A stretch of 34,907 bases of DNA, from positions 1-34,907 of the forward strand of contig CABRHR010000009.1 of NCBI GenBank assembly GCA_902470835.1, written 5' to 3'. The position numbers and the translations under genes are program-made. Source of the stretch: an uncultured Collinsella sp. Its GTDB lineage: Bacteria; Actinomycetota; Coriobacteriia; Coriobacteriales; Coriobacteriaceae. Every line of letters starts with the position of its first letter. The stretch's first letter is position 1. Positions 23,067-30,895 of the stretch are shown piece by piece. The notes below the pieces were generated by a model. The model saw only the letters and a list, made by a program, of their open reading frames with translations, was not told the DNA's origin and did no database searches.

Positions 23067-24473
23067 CTAGTTGTCGTCATCGTCCATGGAGCCGTCGATG
23101 CCGGTTTTGGTGTCGTCCGAGTTGGAGCCATCGTCCTTGGAAAAGGGGTTTTTAAAGAAGCCCGTGGCATCGGGTTGCAAACCCGAGAGCTTGATCCAGG
23201 GATTATCGAACTCGGGCTTAGGCATGGCCTTGGCCTCGGGCGCAGTCTCGTTGCCGATGAGCTCGGACTCGTAGATGAAGGTGTCGTCGCCGAGCGCGTC
23301 ATAGGCGGCGACCGGGTTGCCATCGGCATCGCGGTACGGTGTGCCCTTAAACACGGCGCCGTCATAGGCCACAAGCTGGCGGCCGGTCTCATTCTCGAAG
23401 TAGTACACGAAGATACCCTTGAGGGCCGCACACAGCGGGATGGCGATAATCATGCCGATGGGACCCATGAGTGCCGAACCAATAACGAGGGCTGTGAGGC
23501 TCATGATGGGATGCACCTGCACCGAGCTCTGCATGACCTTAGGCGAAATCACGTTATCGGTGACATTTTGCGCGACCATCGTCACGATGAGCGTCCATAA
23601 CGCCAACATGGGGCTGAACATGAAGCCGAGCACTGTGGCGATTGCTGCGCTCACCCAAGGGCCGACGACCGGAACCAAATGCATGATGCCGGTAAAGATA
23701 GCCATGAGCACCGCATACGGATGACCGATGATCATAAAACCGATAAAGGCGAGGAAACCACCGCAGATGGACGTCACGACCATACCGCGCATGTAGCCGC
23801 CGACAGAACGAGAAAGGATGGCGACCATAAAGCGGTACGAGGTCTCCTTCTCCTGACCGATGATGGTGCAAATCTCGTGGTGCATGCGAGGGTAGTCGCA
23901 GGCCATCCAGTACGCAAGCACCAGACCAAGGAAGATCACGAACAACTGCGAGGCCGTATTGGTGATGAGCGGGAACACACCGCGGCCAAGCTCGGCAGCA
24001 ATCTGAGACACATACTTCGATGCCACGGCAACCAGCGACGAAAGATTATCGTCCAGATACTCCTTGAGCGGCGTGTTGTTGAGCGTCTTGGCATGCGAGA
24101 TCATCTCATTGAGATCGCCACCCGCAACACGAAGCTGCTCGGGCAGGCGGCTCAGGACTTCCATAATCTGACCAAAGAGAATCGGCGACAAGATGCAAAC
24201 GACACCGACGAGCACGGCAACAACAACAATAAGCGCAATAAGCGAACCGATGCCGCGATTCACGCCGTGGTGCTCGAGCCAGTTGGTGATCGGGGACATC
24301 ACAAAAGCAATGATGGAGCCGACGGCAAGAAACTCAATAACCGGTGCCAGGATGCCCATAAGGTTAAAGATGACAGCAGCAATAACAATGCAGCCGACAA
24401 CAGCCCAAATGCGCAGCGTCAGAATGCGGGTGTCGCGCAGCACGCGATCGGTTTGTTGGGGGTGCTCACTCAT
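23067..24473 (-). CDS. AI-2E family transporter (membrane protein)
   Basis: A 468-residue integral membrane protein of the AI-2E/UPF0118 family, members of which export quorum-sensing AI-2 or move ions; a specific substrate cannot be assigned. About eight hydrophobic helices are visible from residue 20 to 340 (for example the WAVVGCIVIAAVIFNLMG and LIALIVVVAVLVGVVC segments), with the family block GPIGMIIAIPLCAALKG near the end. The C-terminal tail of about 100 residues is hydrophilic and ends in a string of aspartates. ATG 24473 overlaps the sigma factor stop as ATGA, so it is translationally coupled to that regulator and is probably part of the same stress response. Confidence 0.88.
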   Translation of the reverse strand: MSEHPQQTDRVLRDTRILTLRIWAVVGCIVIAAVIFNLMGILAPVIEFLAVGSIIAFVMSPITNWLEHHGVNRGIGSLIALIVVVAVLVGVVCILSPILFGQIMEVLSRLPEQLRVAGGDLNEMISHAKTLNNTPLKEYLDDNLSSLVAVASKYVSQIAAELGRGVFPLITNTASQLFVIFLGLVLAYWMACDYPRMHHEICTIIGQEKETSYRFMVAILSRSVGGYMRGMVVTSICGGFLAFIGFMIIGHPYAVLMAIFTGIMHLVPVVGPWVSAAIATVLGFMFSPMLALWTLIVTMVAQNVTDNVISPKVMQSSVQVHPIMSLTALVIGSALMGPIGMIIAIPLCAALKGIFVYYFENETGRQLVAYDGAVFKGTPYRDADGNPVAAYDALGDDTFIYESELIGNETAPEAKAMPKPEFDNPWIKLSGLQPDATGFFKNPFSKDDGSNSDDTKTGIDGSMDDDDN

Positions 24474-25261
24474 GAACGAATCATCACTCCGTCGGGGTCG
24501 ATCTTGTCCTGAATCTTCTTAAGCGTGCGGCGCAGCAGACGCGAAACCTGCACCTGAGAAATACCCAGCTTCTTGGCGATCTCGATCTGGGTCATGCCCT
24601 TCACAAAGCGCAGCTCGATGACTTCGCGCTCGCGCGGCGAGAAATCACGGATGGCTTCCTCGATCACCAGGCGGTCATCGGTAAAGTCGAGCTCGTTGTC
24701 GTCGTCGGCGTAACGGTCGAGAATCGAGGGGGCATCGTCGGAATCGGACGCACCAGGAGCCTCGATGGGCACCGAGGTATAGGCCGAAGACGATTCCATG
24801 GCCTCCAGCACCTCATCGACCGTCACGTCCAAGTACTCAGCGATTTCCTCAACCTTAGGCGAGCGCTGTAGCTCGTTGGTGAGCTTATCGGTAGCCTGGT
24901 TGACCTTGGCCGAGAGCTCCTGCAAGCGACGGGGCACGCGCACACTCCAGCCCTTGTCGCGGAAGTGACGCTTGATCTCGCCCAAGATGGTAGGCGTGGC
25001 AAACGTGGTGAACTCGAGTCCGCGCTCAGGGTCAAAGCGGTCGATAGCCTTGAGCAGGCCCAAATAGCCAACCTGCATAAGGTCATCGAGCGGCTCGCCG
25101 CGGTTCTTAAATTTGTTGGCAAGAAACCTTACCAGGTTCATGTGGGACATGACGAGCTGCTCGCGTGCGTCCGGGTCACCGGTCTCTTTATAGCGACGAA
25201 ACAGCTCGCGGGTTTTCTCCTTGTCCCAAGCGGTCTTACCGCTCCGGGAACGTTCGGTCAT
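24470..25261 (-). CDS. Alternative sigma factor, SigB/SigF/SigG family
   Basis: A 263-residue sigma-70 factor of the B/F/G group. Region 2 spans about 30-100 (MSHMNLVRFLANKF, then DLMQVGYLGLLKAIDRFDP and ATPTILGEIKRHFRDKGWSVRVPRR), region 3 lies around 115-150, and region 4 with the helix-turn-helix at the end (FVKGMTQIEIAKKLGISQVQ). The middle linker is rich in Asp and Ser. It starts 1 base after the anti-sigma-like gene stop and overlaps the AI-2E transporter, so the three are coupled. The family directs general stress or sporulation genes. In this locus a stress role, with control by the adjacent anti-sigma protein, is the best inference. Confidence 0.92.
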   Translation of the reverse strand: MTERSRSGKTAWDKEKTRELFRRYKETGDPDAREQLVMSHMNLVRFLANKFKNRGEPLDDLMQVGYLGLLKAIDRFDPERGLEFTTFATPTILGEIKRHFRDKGWSVRVPRRLQELSAKVNQATDKLTNELQRSPKVEEIAEYLDVTVDEVLEAMESSSAYTSVPIEAPGASDSDDAPSILDRYADDDNELDFTDDRLVIEEAIRDFSPREREVIELRFVKGMTQIEIAKKLGISQVQVSRLLRRTLKKIQDKIDPDGVMIRS

Positions 25262-25262
25262 A

Positions 25263-25640
25263 TTAGATATCCGCCTTGAGGTCGAGGGAAAGCGTCAGGG
25301 GCGCCGCAGTCTTTTCGTAGGAATCGCACACGCTCGCCAAAATGAGCTCGGCATACACAGCGGCCTGGTCATCCTCGTCGACGGTGGCCTGGTCGCCAAA
25401 GGTAAAGGTCATGCCAACGTGAGATTCGTCGACATCGAATTTGATCGAGATGTCATCGGAATCAACAGCCGTGCAGCCGAAAATAAATGCTTCCTCGGCA
25501 GCCATACGAATGTCCTCGATGCGATCGACGGACATGGAGCAGAGCGCACCGACATTTGCCGCCGTCATGCGCACAAGGCGCGCCAGACGCGGGTCGCCGG
25601 CAACGGTCAGCGTAATGGGGCAAGTTGCTTCGCTACTCAT
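25263..25640 (-). CDS. Anti-sigma regulatory factor-like protein (degenerate HATPase fold)
   Basis: A 125-residue protein located directly before the sigma factor gene, as RsbW/SpoIIAB-type anti-sigma factors are. The segment RIEDIRMAAEEAFIFGC occupies the N-box position of the GHKL ATPase fold, but the asparagine expected after the EA pair is missing, and no clear DxGxG box follows (FTFGDQATVDEDDQAA stands in its place). The protein is also shorter than typical RsbW. It probably binds sigma but may not be a protein kinase. GAGGAG precedes ATG 25640, which overlaps the end of the upstream gene by 8 bases. The assignment rests on position and partial motif, not on strong similarity. Confidence 0.65.
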   Translation of the reverse strand: MSSEATCPITLTVAGDPRLARLVRMTAANVGALCSMSVDRIEDIRMAAEEAFIFGCTAVDSDDISIKFDVDESHVGMTFTFGDQATVDEDDQAAVYAELILASVCDSYEKTAAPLTLSLDLKADI

Positions 25641-26223
25641 CGCAGGACTCCTCGGTGGTCTCGGCGGGCGTGTAGGTGTAATACTGGGCTGCTTTAGCAG
25701 CAGGCTTCTGTGCATCATTGTCACCAGCAGCGACATCGTCCCCAGCTTCGCCAATCAGGACACGCTCGGTCGGCTGCTCGGCTTCTTCGGCAGCGGAAAG
25801 CTTGCGCTCAGCGTCGGCCGCGGGAGCCTTCACCTTGTTAAAGAGTTTCTGCACGGCACCTGCCGCAGAATCAGTCACGCTCGACACAGCATTGCTGGCC
25901 TCGGCCATGCTACCGGTGACCTCAGAAATGTCGCGAACCACGGCTTCGACCTCTACGAGATTGGAGGTAAGGGCATCAACTGCCGTCTTGCTCGACTTAA
26001 GCAGCGGCTCCATCTGGGCAAGTGCCGGCGTAAGCTCGTCGACAGCGCCGTCGAGTTTTGCCACCACAGGCTGAGCCTCGGCGATAGTGTTGTTGAGATC
26101 GTTCACGGTCTTATCGAGCGAGTCGACAACATTGCGGGTCTTGCGCAGGGTAAGCGCAAGCTCAGCGATGGCCCACACGCCGGCAACGGCGAGCAGCAGC
26201 AGGGCGATTTGAATGGGACTCAT
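25633..26223 (-). CDS. DUF948-like membrane-anchored coiled-coil protein
   Basis: A 196-residue protein with one N-terminal membrane helix (IALLLLAVAGVWAIAELAL), a long coiled-coil-like stretch with heptads (about 30-130: TVNDLNNTIAEAQPVVAKLD onward), and a low-complexity Ala/Glu-rich cytoplasmic or external tail. This is the layout of DUF948 proteins, which in Firmicutes occur near general-stress genes. It is the first gene of the anti-sigma/sigma/AI-2E transporter unit, and overlaps the anti-sigma start. GGGAGG lies 6 bases before ATG 26223. Function unknown; sensor or scaffold for stress signalling is a reasonable guess. Confidence 0.7.
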   Translation of the reverse strand: MSPIQIALLLLAVAGVWAIAELALTLRKTRNVVDSLDKTVNDLNNTIAEAQPVVAKLDGAVDELTPALAQMEPLLKSSKTAVDALTSNLVEVEAVVRDISEVTGSMAEASNAVSSVTDSAAGAVQKLFNKVKAPAADAERKLSAAEEAEQPTERVLIGEAGDDVAAGDNDAQKPAAKAAQYYTYTPAETTEESCDE

Positions 26224-26262
26224 ACAAGCCTCCCGGAAGAATCGAAATACAGACGCTTTTCA

Positions 26263-26282
26263 TGGTACCCCAAAGGGGACCG
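26263..26282 (-). promoter_or_regulatory. GGTCCCC-GGGGTACC hairpin upstream of the stress operon
   Basis: On the minus strand GGTCCCC-TTT-GGGGTACC forms a stem with one bulge, about 40 bases before the DUF948-like start codon. The GGGGTAC word resembles the -10 GGGTAT of sigma-B-type promoters, but no convincing -35 GTTT is at the correct distance. Confidence 0.35.
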
Positions 26283-26323
26283 AACATGCCAAGAGCAGCA
26301 ACGTGGGACAAAATTATCAGCAG

Positions 26324-27673
26324 CTACTTCGGTGCATTCCCGCTGCGGTCGCGTTCGCTTTGCTCTACGCGCCACTCTTCCCAACCGCGCCCGGCAGGCT
26401 GCCAGAACGCACCGCGCTCCAGCCCCTCGGGCAAATAGCGCTGATCGACCCAGCCTTCGGGATAATCGTGCGGATACTTATACACACCGTATTCATCGCT
26501 GCCCGGGCGATGGCGATCGCGCAGATAACTCGGCACCTCGCGAAGCCCACTAGAATGGATATCGGCCAGCGCCGCATCGATCGAAGCCTCACACGCGTTG
26601 GATTTTGGCGCCAAGCACACATATAGTGCAGCCTGAGCCAGGTTAATGCGGCACTCGGGATAGCCAATGACCTCGGCAGACTTAAACGCGGCATGCGCCA
26701 CCAAAAGCGCCTGCGGGTCGGCGTTGCCAACATCCTCAGAAGCGTGAATCATAATGCGGCGAGCGATAAACTTAGGATCCTCCCCAGCATCGATCATGCG
26801 CGCGAGCCAATAGATCGTGGCATCGGGGTCGCTACCGCGCATGGACTTGATGAACGCACTGATGATGTCGTAGTGCATGTCGCCGTTTTTGTCATACGTA
26901 AAGCCGCGACGCGGGTTAGCGATCTTCACGTCATCTACGGTGATGGGATAGCGCTCCCCCGCCGCAGGCGCTGGCGTTCCCTCGGTATCGGGACGCGTGA
27001 CGGCAATCTCGCTCGCAAGCTCGAGCGTCGTGAGCGCCGAGCGAGCGTCACCCGCTGCCAGCGTGCAAATGGTCTTGACCGTATCCTCATCGGCCGAGAA
27101 CTTTCCGTTCAAGCCCTGTGGTGCCTCGAGCGCACGCTCAATAAGCGTGGCGATATCCTCATCCTTCAGATGTTCAAGCTCCACCACGCGCCCGCGCGAC
27201 AACAGTGCCGAGTTGACCTCAAAGTACGGGTTCTCTGTCGTAGCGCCAATCATAATGACGGTACGGTTCTCAACTGCATGCAGCAGGGCATCCTGCTGCG
27301 ACTTAGAGAAGCGGTGAATCTCATCGATGAATAGAATGGTGCGGCGGTCGTACGTATTCAGGCGCGTCTTGGCCTCATCAATCACACGACGCAGGTCCTT
27401 CACGGTACCCGTGACGGCGCTGACCTCAACAAACTCGCTCTTGGTATGGTTGGCGATAATGTGGGCCAGCGTCGTCTTGCCCGTACCGGCAGGCCCGTAC
27501 AGAATCACGCTCGAAAGCACGTCGTGCTCGATCGCGGCACGCAGCCATGAACCCTTACCGACGGCCTTTTGCTGGCCCACGTACTCGTCGAGCGAATTGG
27601 GGCGTATGCGCACCGCAAGCGGCGCATTCTGAAAGGAACGCTCGCGCGTCGAGGCAGAAAAAAGGTCGTCCAT
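26324..27673 (-). CDS. rarA: Replication-associated recombination protein RarA (MgsA family)
   Basis: A 449-residue clamp-loader-like AAA+ ATPase acting at stalled replication forks and in DNA repair. Walker A is LYGPAGTGKTTLA, Walker B is ILFIDEIHRFSK, sensor 1 lies in MIGATTENPYFEVN, and the C-terminal MgsA domain contains FTYDKNGDMHYD and FIKSMRGSDPDATIYWLARM. ATG 27673 (MDDLFSAS) was chosen as in other family members; ATG 27679 sits directly against a G-rich stretch, and the ribosome site is weak for either. It follows the dGTPase-like gene by about 60 bases and precedes the DUF948 unit. Confidence 0.93.
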   Translation of the reverse strand: MDDLFSASTRERSFQNAPLAVRIRPNSLDEYVGQQKAVGKGSWLRAAIEHDVLSSVILYGPAGTGKTTLAHIIANHTKSEFVEVSAVTGTVKDLRRVIDEAKTRLNTYDRRTILFIDEIHRFSKSQQDALLHAVENRTVIMIGATTENPYFEVNSALLSRGRVVELEHLKDEDIATLIERALEAPQGLNGKFSADEDTVKTICTLAAGDARSALTTLELASEIAVTRPDTEGTPAPAAGERYPITVDDVKIANPRRGFTYDKNGDMHYDIISAFIKSMRGSDPDATIYWLARMIDAGEDPKFIARRIMIHASEDVGNADPQALLVAHAAFKSAEVIGYPECRINLAQAALYVCLAPKSNACEASIDAALADIHSSGLREVPSYLRDRHRPGSDEYGVYKYPHDYPEGWVDQRYLPEGLERGAFWQPAGRGWEEWRVEQSERDRSGNAPK

Positions 27674-27734
27674 AGCCATCCCGTGCATCAATCAAAAACG
27701 TTTTCAACTAACCAGTATACCGAAAGGATACGAA

Positions 27735-28982
27735 CTACCGTTCGTTAATATAGGTACGGTGCGGAAACTCCAGGCCAGGGAATAACTTGCTCGTCAGCTC
27801 GCAGAAATAGCCGTCCGTCATGCTCGCGATATAATCCACCACGGCTTGATCCTTGTCGTCCTGCCAGGCATAGGTGCGATCGTAGTAGGAAAGTTGCTGC
27901 TCAATGCGCGAAATATGGTGCTTAAAGATGTAAGAGGACTCGTCACCACTGTTTAGATCCCGCAGGCAACGGTCGTAGAGCTTTTCGAAGGCCTCGCGCA
28001 GCTCCACCTCGGAATCGCCTTCGATACCGCCCTTGCTATAGATCTTCTCGTAGTTCTCGCGCTTGGCTCGGCGGATTTCCTCAAACAGGTCCTCGCTCAT
28101 CTCGATGCGCGGCTTACCATAGCTGTGCTCAACGATATCGATGGAAGCGTGCGTAAGGATCCAGCTGTTGTAGGCACCGCCCCGGCCATCATCAAAAGCG
28201 TCGGGTGACAGCAGGCCCGCCGCGATCGCATCCTGACGGTCACGACCGACGTAGGCAAGGATATCCGAGATGCGGACCACACAGCCTTCGAGCGTCATGG
28301 GACGCAGATGCCCAATTGCGCTATAGCCCGTGGCAATGCAATCCTCAACCGTCTGGTCAAACTGGTCAAAGGAGCTCATGTCCGAGAGCTCAAACACACG
28401 CTGCTCGTACTCGCCGTTATGGCATAGCACGCCGTCGAGCGTCTGGAGCGACACGTTGCGGCCGTACAGCGCGTCGAGCACGCGGACCGACTGCACGTTA
28501 TGGAAAAAATAACGCCCCGTACGCTCATGATAGATATCGTTGAGGAAGCGCTCGCCGGCATGACCGAAAGGCGTGTGTCCCAAGTCGTGGCCCAGGCCAA
28601 TCGCCTCGATCAGATCGCAATTGAGCCCCAGGGCGCGACCGATATCGCGCGCAATGCGCGAGACAAGCTGCACGTGCAAACCGCGGCGCGACAGATCGTC
28701 ATTGCTACGGAAGCTAAAGACCTGCGTTTTGCCCGCATAACGGGTGTACGCCGGAAGATGAAGTATCTTTTCGGTATCGCGCATAAACGCCGGACGCATA
28801 AGCGTGCCTTTGTCGGCGGCGAGATCAATACGACGAATGACCTGATCATCGTTGCAACGATACGGGTTGACATAGCCCGAAGCACGATCGGCGGCAATGC
28901 GCTCGACAAGCTCGGGCGACAACGCCGAGGGAATACGGTCCATGCGCGCCTTAATGACGGCCGTTTCTTGATTAGATTCCAT
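27735..28982 (-). CDS. dGTPase-like HD-domain phosphohydrolase
   Basis: A 415-residue protein of the Dgt/dGTP triphosphohydrolase family, expected to cut dNTPs into nucleoside and triphosphate. The HD metal site shows as SRIARDIGRALGLN, GLGHDLGHTPFGHAGE and a downstream histidine region (LCHNGEYEQRV), with the partner DYIASMTDGYF segment at the C-terminus. ATG 28982 follows AAGGAG at 6 bases, which eliminates the longer frame (MRILFKEH). It is located between a small prepilin peptidase and rarA. Substrate preference (dGTP versus other dNTPs) is not predictable. Confidence 0.9.
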   Translation of the reverse strand: MESNQETAVIKARMDRIPSALSPELVERIAADRASGYVNPYRCNDDQVIRRIDLAADKGTLMRPAFMRDTEKILHLPAYTRYAGKTQVFSFRSNDDLSRRGLHVQLVSRIARDIGRALGLNCDLIEAIGLGHDLGHTPFGHAGERFLNDIYHERTGRYFFHNVQSVRVLDALYGRNVSLQTLDGVLCHNGEYEQRVFELSDMSSFDQFDQTVEDCIATGYSAIGHLRPMTLEGCVVRISDILAYVGRDRQDAIAAGLLSPDAFDDGRGGAYNSWILTHASIDIVEHSYGKPRIEMSEDLFEEIRRAKRENYEKIYSKGGIEGDSEVELREAFEKLYDRCLRDLNSGDESSYIFKHHISRIEQQLSYYDRTYAWQDDKDQAVVDYIASMTDGYFCELTSKLFPGLEFPHRTYINER

Positions 28983-29013
28983 GGCATGCTCCTTAAAAAG
29001 GATGCGCAATCGG

Positions 29014-29436
29014 TTACAAAGTGCAGCCCACGACCTCGATTATGGCAAAAATCGGCACTAAAAACGGGAGCAATGGCAGGGAGCGCGATTTTGCGATGAG
29101 GCAAGCGACGGCAAGGGTCAGGAGCGCAACCGCAAACGCGACAACGCCGCCCAGGGGATCGAAGGTACAAAGGGCAAAGAGTGCCTTGACGTCCCCCATG
29201 CCAATGCCAGGAGCGTGGCGAACTCTACGCCAGAGCGACTCGGTAAGCACAAGGCCAAGGTAGACGATGACCGCAAGACCGGCGTGGTCAAGCGCTGTGT
29301 TCAAACCGAGGTCGAGCCAAACGCCCGCCAACGCCGTCACGGCACATGCGCCGGCAAGCCCATTGGGAAACCGTCGCTCTCGGGCATCAATTGCCACGCC
29401 GGCAAAGATGCAAATCCAAAACGGGATATAGACCAT
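29014..29436 (-). CDS. Short prepilin peptidase-like protein (A24 family)
   Basis: A 140-residue membrane protein with about four hydrophobic helices and the two A24 catalytic aspartates in AIDARERRFPN and GMGDVKAL, typical of TadV/PilD-like peptidases that cut the leader of type IV prepilins. The N-terminal methyltransferase/zinc domain of full-size PilD is absent, as in TadV-type enzymes. GAGGAGGAG lies 4 bases before ATG 29436; the earlier frame start is rejected. No pilin, ATPase or secretin gene occurs in this window, so its partners must be elsewhere. Stop is 31 bases before the dGTPase start. Confidence 0.75.
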   Translation of the reverse strand: MVYIPFWICIFAGVAIDARERRFPNGLAGACAVTALAGVWLDLGLNTALDHAGLAVIVYLGLVLTESLWRRVRHAPGIGMGDVKALFALCTFDPLGGVVAFAVALLTLAVACLIAKSRSLPLLPFLVPIFAIIEVVGCTL

Positions 29437-29460
29437 CGGACTCCTCCTCGAGCTGCATCG

Positions 29461-29509
29461 CAAAAGCAAAAACCACCACAAAGGTGCCTGTCCCCTTTGC
29501 GGTGGTTTT
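29461..29509 (-). terminator. Intrinsic terminator of the GT2 glycosyltransferase with GGGGACAGG loop
   Basis: AAAACCACCGCAAAGG (29509-29494) pairs with CCTTTGTGGTGGTTTT (29484-29469) with one wobble; the minus strand then continues TGCTTTTGCG. The loop and inner stem carry the word GGGGACAGGCACC, of the same GGGAC type as the palindromes elsewhere in this window. It starts 8 bases after the stop codon at 29518. Confidence 0.8.
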
Positions 29510-29517
29510 GGTGGTGG

Positions 29518-30813
29518 TTATTTAGCGCCTTGCATGACCTCGTCAAGGGTAACGTTGACGGCGTGCTGCGTCGGCACCCAGTCGACCTTCAGGAACAGCG
29601 CGGCCACCGTGATGGGGATATAGCTGAACATAAAGATCGGGAAGGTAAACAGGTTAGTCACCAGACGCCACTTTTGCGCGCAGTGAATGTGCTTGTACTC
29701 AAAGATAGTCGTGAGCAGCGCCAGGATAAAGAAGGTCTGATACATCATGGCGAAGGTCATAATGAGCGAAGCGGCGCACGCCTGCATCTCGACTTCGGTA
29801 GCCAAAAAGCCGTGCGAGAGTCCACCCACGATCAGGAACGTCGCATTGGCGAGCATCGAGATGAGCGACAGCAGCATACCCGGGGCGATCGTCATGAACA
29901 TGTCGTAGGCGGCAAAGCGATGGTAGCGGAACGTCGATTTGACAAGATGCTTGCCATAGGTAAAAAAGACCTGGTAGAAGCCCTTGGTCCAGCGCATACG
30001 CTGCTTCCAGGATGCCTTGAACGTCACGGGTTGCTCGTCAAAGAACTCCGCAGGCGCATAGCCAATGCGAATACCGTGAATAGCGCAGAACGTAGTGAAC
30101 TGAATGTCCTCGGTCAGCGTGTGGAACTGCCAGCCGTGCATGCCCTCAATAACACTGGCGGAGATGAGGTAGCCCGAACCCGAGACGGCGCAAGACGTCT
30201 TACAGATATTACGCGCATTGTTAAGGAAGCGCGCCTCGCGCAAATACCAGGTAGCATTAGCTGCCGAGATCCACGAGCTGCCAAAATTCTTGGAGTTGCG
30301 ATAGCTCGTGACCACATGGAATCCCTGGTCAAAGGCATCGTTCATCTTGGACACGTAATCGCGGGAGATAACGTTATCGGCATCGAAGATAAAGTAGCCC
30401 TCGAACGTGTCGGGATACTCGTTAAGAATGCGATCAAAACCAAAGTCCATGACCCAGCTCTTACCCTTGCGGGCCAGGTCGTTGCGCTCATAAACGATGG
30501 CACCCGCCTCGCGCGCGAGCTGCGCCGTGTTGTCGGTGCAGGCATCGGCGACCACGAAGACCTCAATAAGCTCGGACGGATAATCCTGATCCTTGATAGA
30601 GCGCACGAGATTGGCAATTACCGCCTCCTCATTATGCGCCGCGATAAAGAAGGCATAACGATGCAGCTTCTTGGCCTTGGGAGGCGCGACCTCGCCACGA
30701 AGAGCGCCAATGACAAAGAAGACCACCTGGTACAGAAAGCAGACCGTGAGCAGCGTGACGACAATCTGATTGAAGATCACGATGGGTGTGTTGGTTTGTA
30801 AAAAGGCGAGCAT
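29518..30813 (-). CDS. Processive family 2 glycosyltransferase (membrane)
   Basis: A 431-residue membrane glycosyltransferase resembling the synthases of poly-N-acetylglucosamine, hyaluronan and cellulose. One N-terminal membrane segment is followed by the GT-A domain (about 50-280): FIAAHNEEAVIANLVRS, the DxD-like FDADNVISRD, TEDIQFTTF, and the QxxRW motif KQRMRWTKGFYQ, which marks processive enzymes. Three to four membrane helices follow. ATG 30813 follows GGGAG; an upstream TTG at 30828 is not used. It is flanked by the RluA gene upstream and the prepilin peptidase downstream, with no other polysaccharide genes in view. Product sugar unknown. Confidence 0.88.
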   Translation of the reverse strand: MLAFLQTNTPIVIFNQIVVTLLTVCFLYQVVFFVIGALRGEVAPPKAKKLHRYAFFIAAHNEEAVIANLVRSIKDQDYPSELIEVFVVADACTDNTAQLAREAGAIVYERNDLARKGKSWVMDFGFDRILNEYPDTFEGYFIFDADNVISRDYVSKMNDAFDQGFHVVTSYRNSKNFGSSWISAANATWYLREARFLNNARNICKTSCAVSGSGYLISASVIEGMHGWQFHTLTEDIQFTTFCAIHGIRIGYAPAEFFDEQPVTFKASWKQRMRWTKGFYQVFFTYGKHLVKSTFRYHRFAAYDMFMTIAPGMLLSLISMLANATFLIVGGLSHGFLATEVEMQACAASLIMTFAMMYQTFFILALLTTIFEYKHIHCAQKWRLVTNLFTFPIFMFSYIPITVAALFLKVDWVPTQHAVNVTLDEVMQGAK

Positions 30814-30845
30814 GCAGGCTCCCAGCAACGCGTTACGTAAACAAC

Positions 30846-30877
30846 CGTATATCTTACCGCAGGCTTACCGAGTTCAA
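30846..30877 (-). promoter_or_regulatory. Possible promoter for the GT2 gene
   Basis: TTGAAC (30877-30872) is followed after 18 bases by GATATA or after 20 bases by TATACG. It lies in the 82-base gap between the RluA stop and the GT2 start. The spacing is slightly long, so confidence is low. Confidence 0.35.
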
Positions 30878-30895
30878 GAAACCACCTAATACTGG

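Noticed and set aside
27731..27746. ACGAAC/GTTCGT inverted repeat at the dGTPase stop codon
   Set aside because: Only 6 bp with a 4-base loop and no T run; too weak to call a terminator.
29215..30801. Plus-strand open frame of over 500 codons opposite the GT2 and prepilin peptidase genes
   Set aside because: It spans two real genes and a terminator on the other strand and lacks family features.
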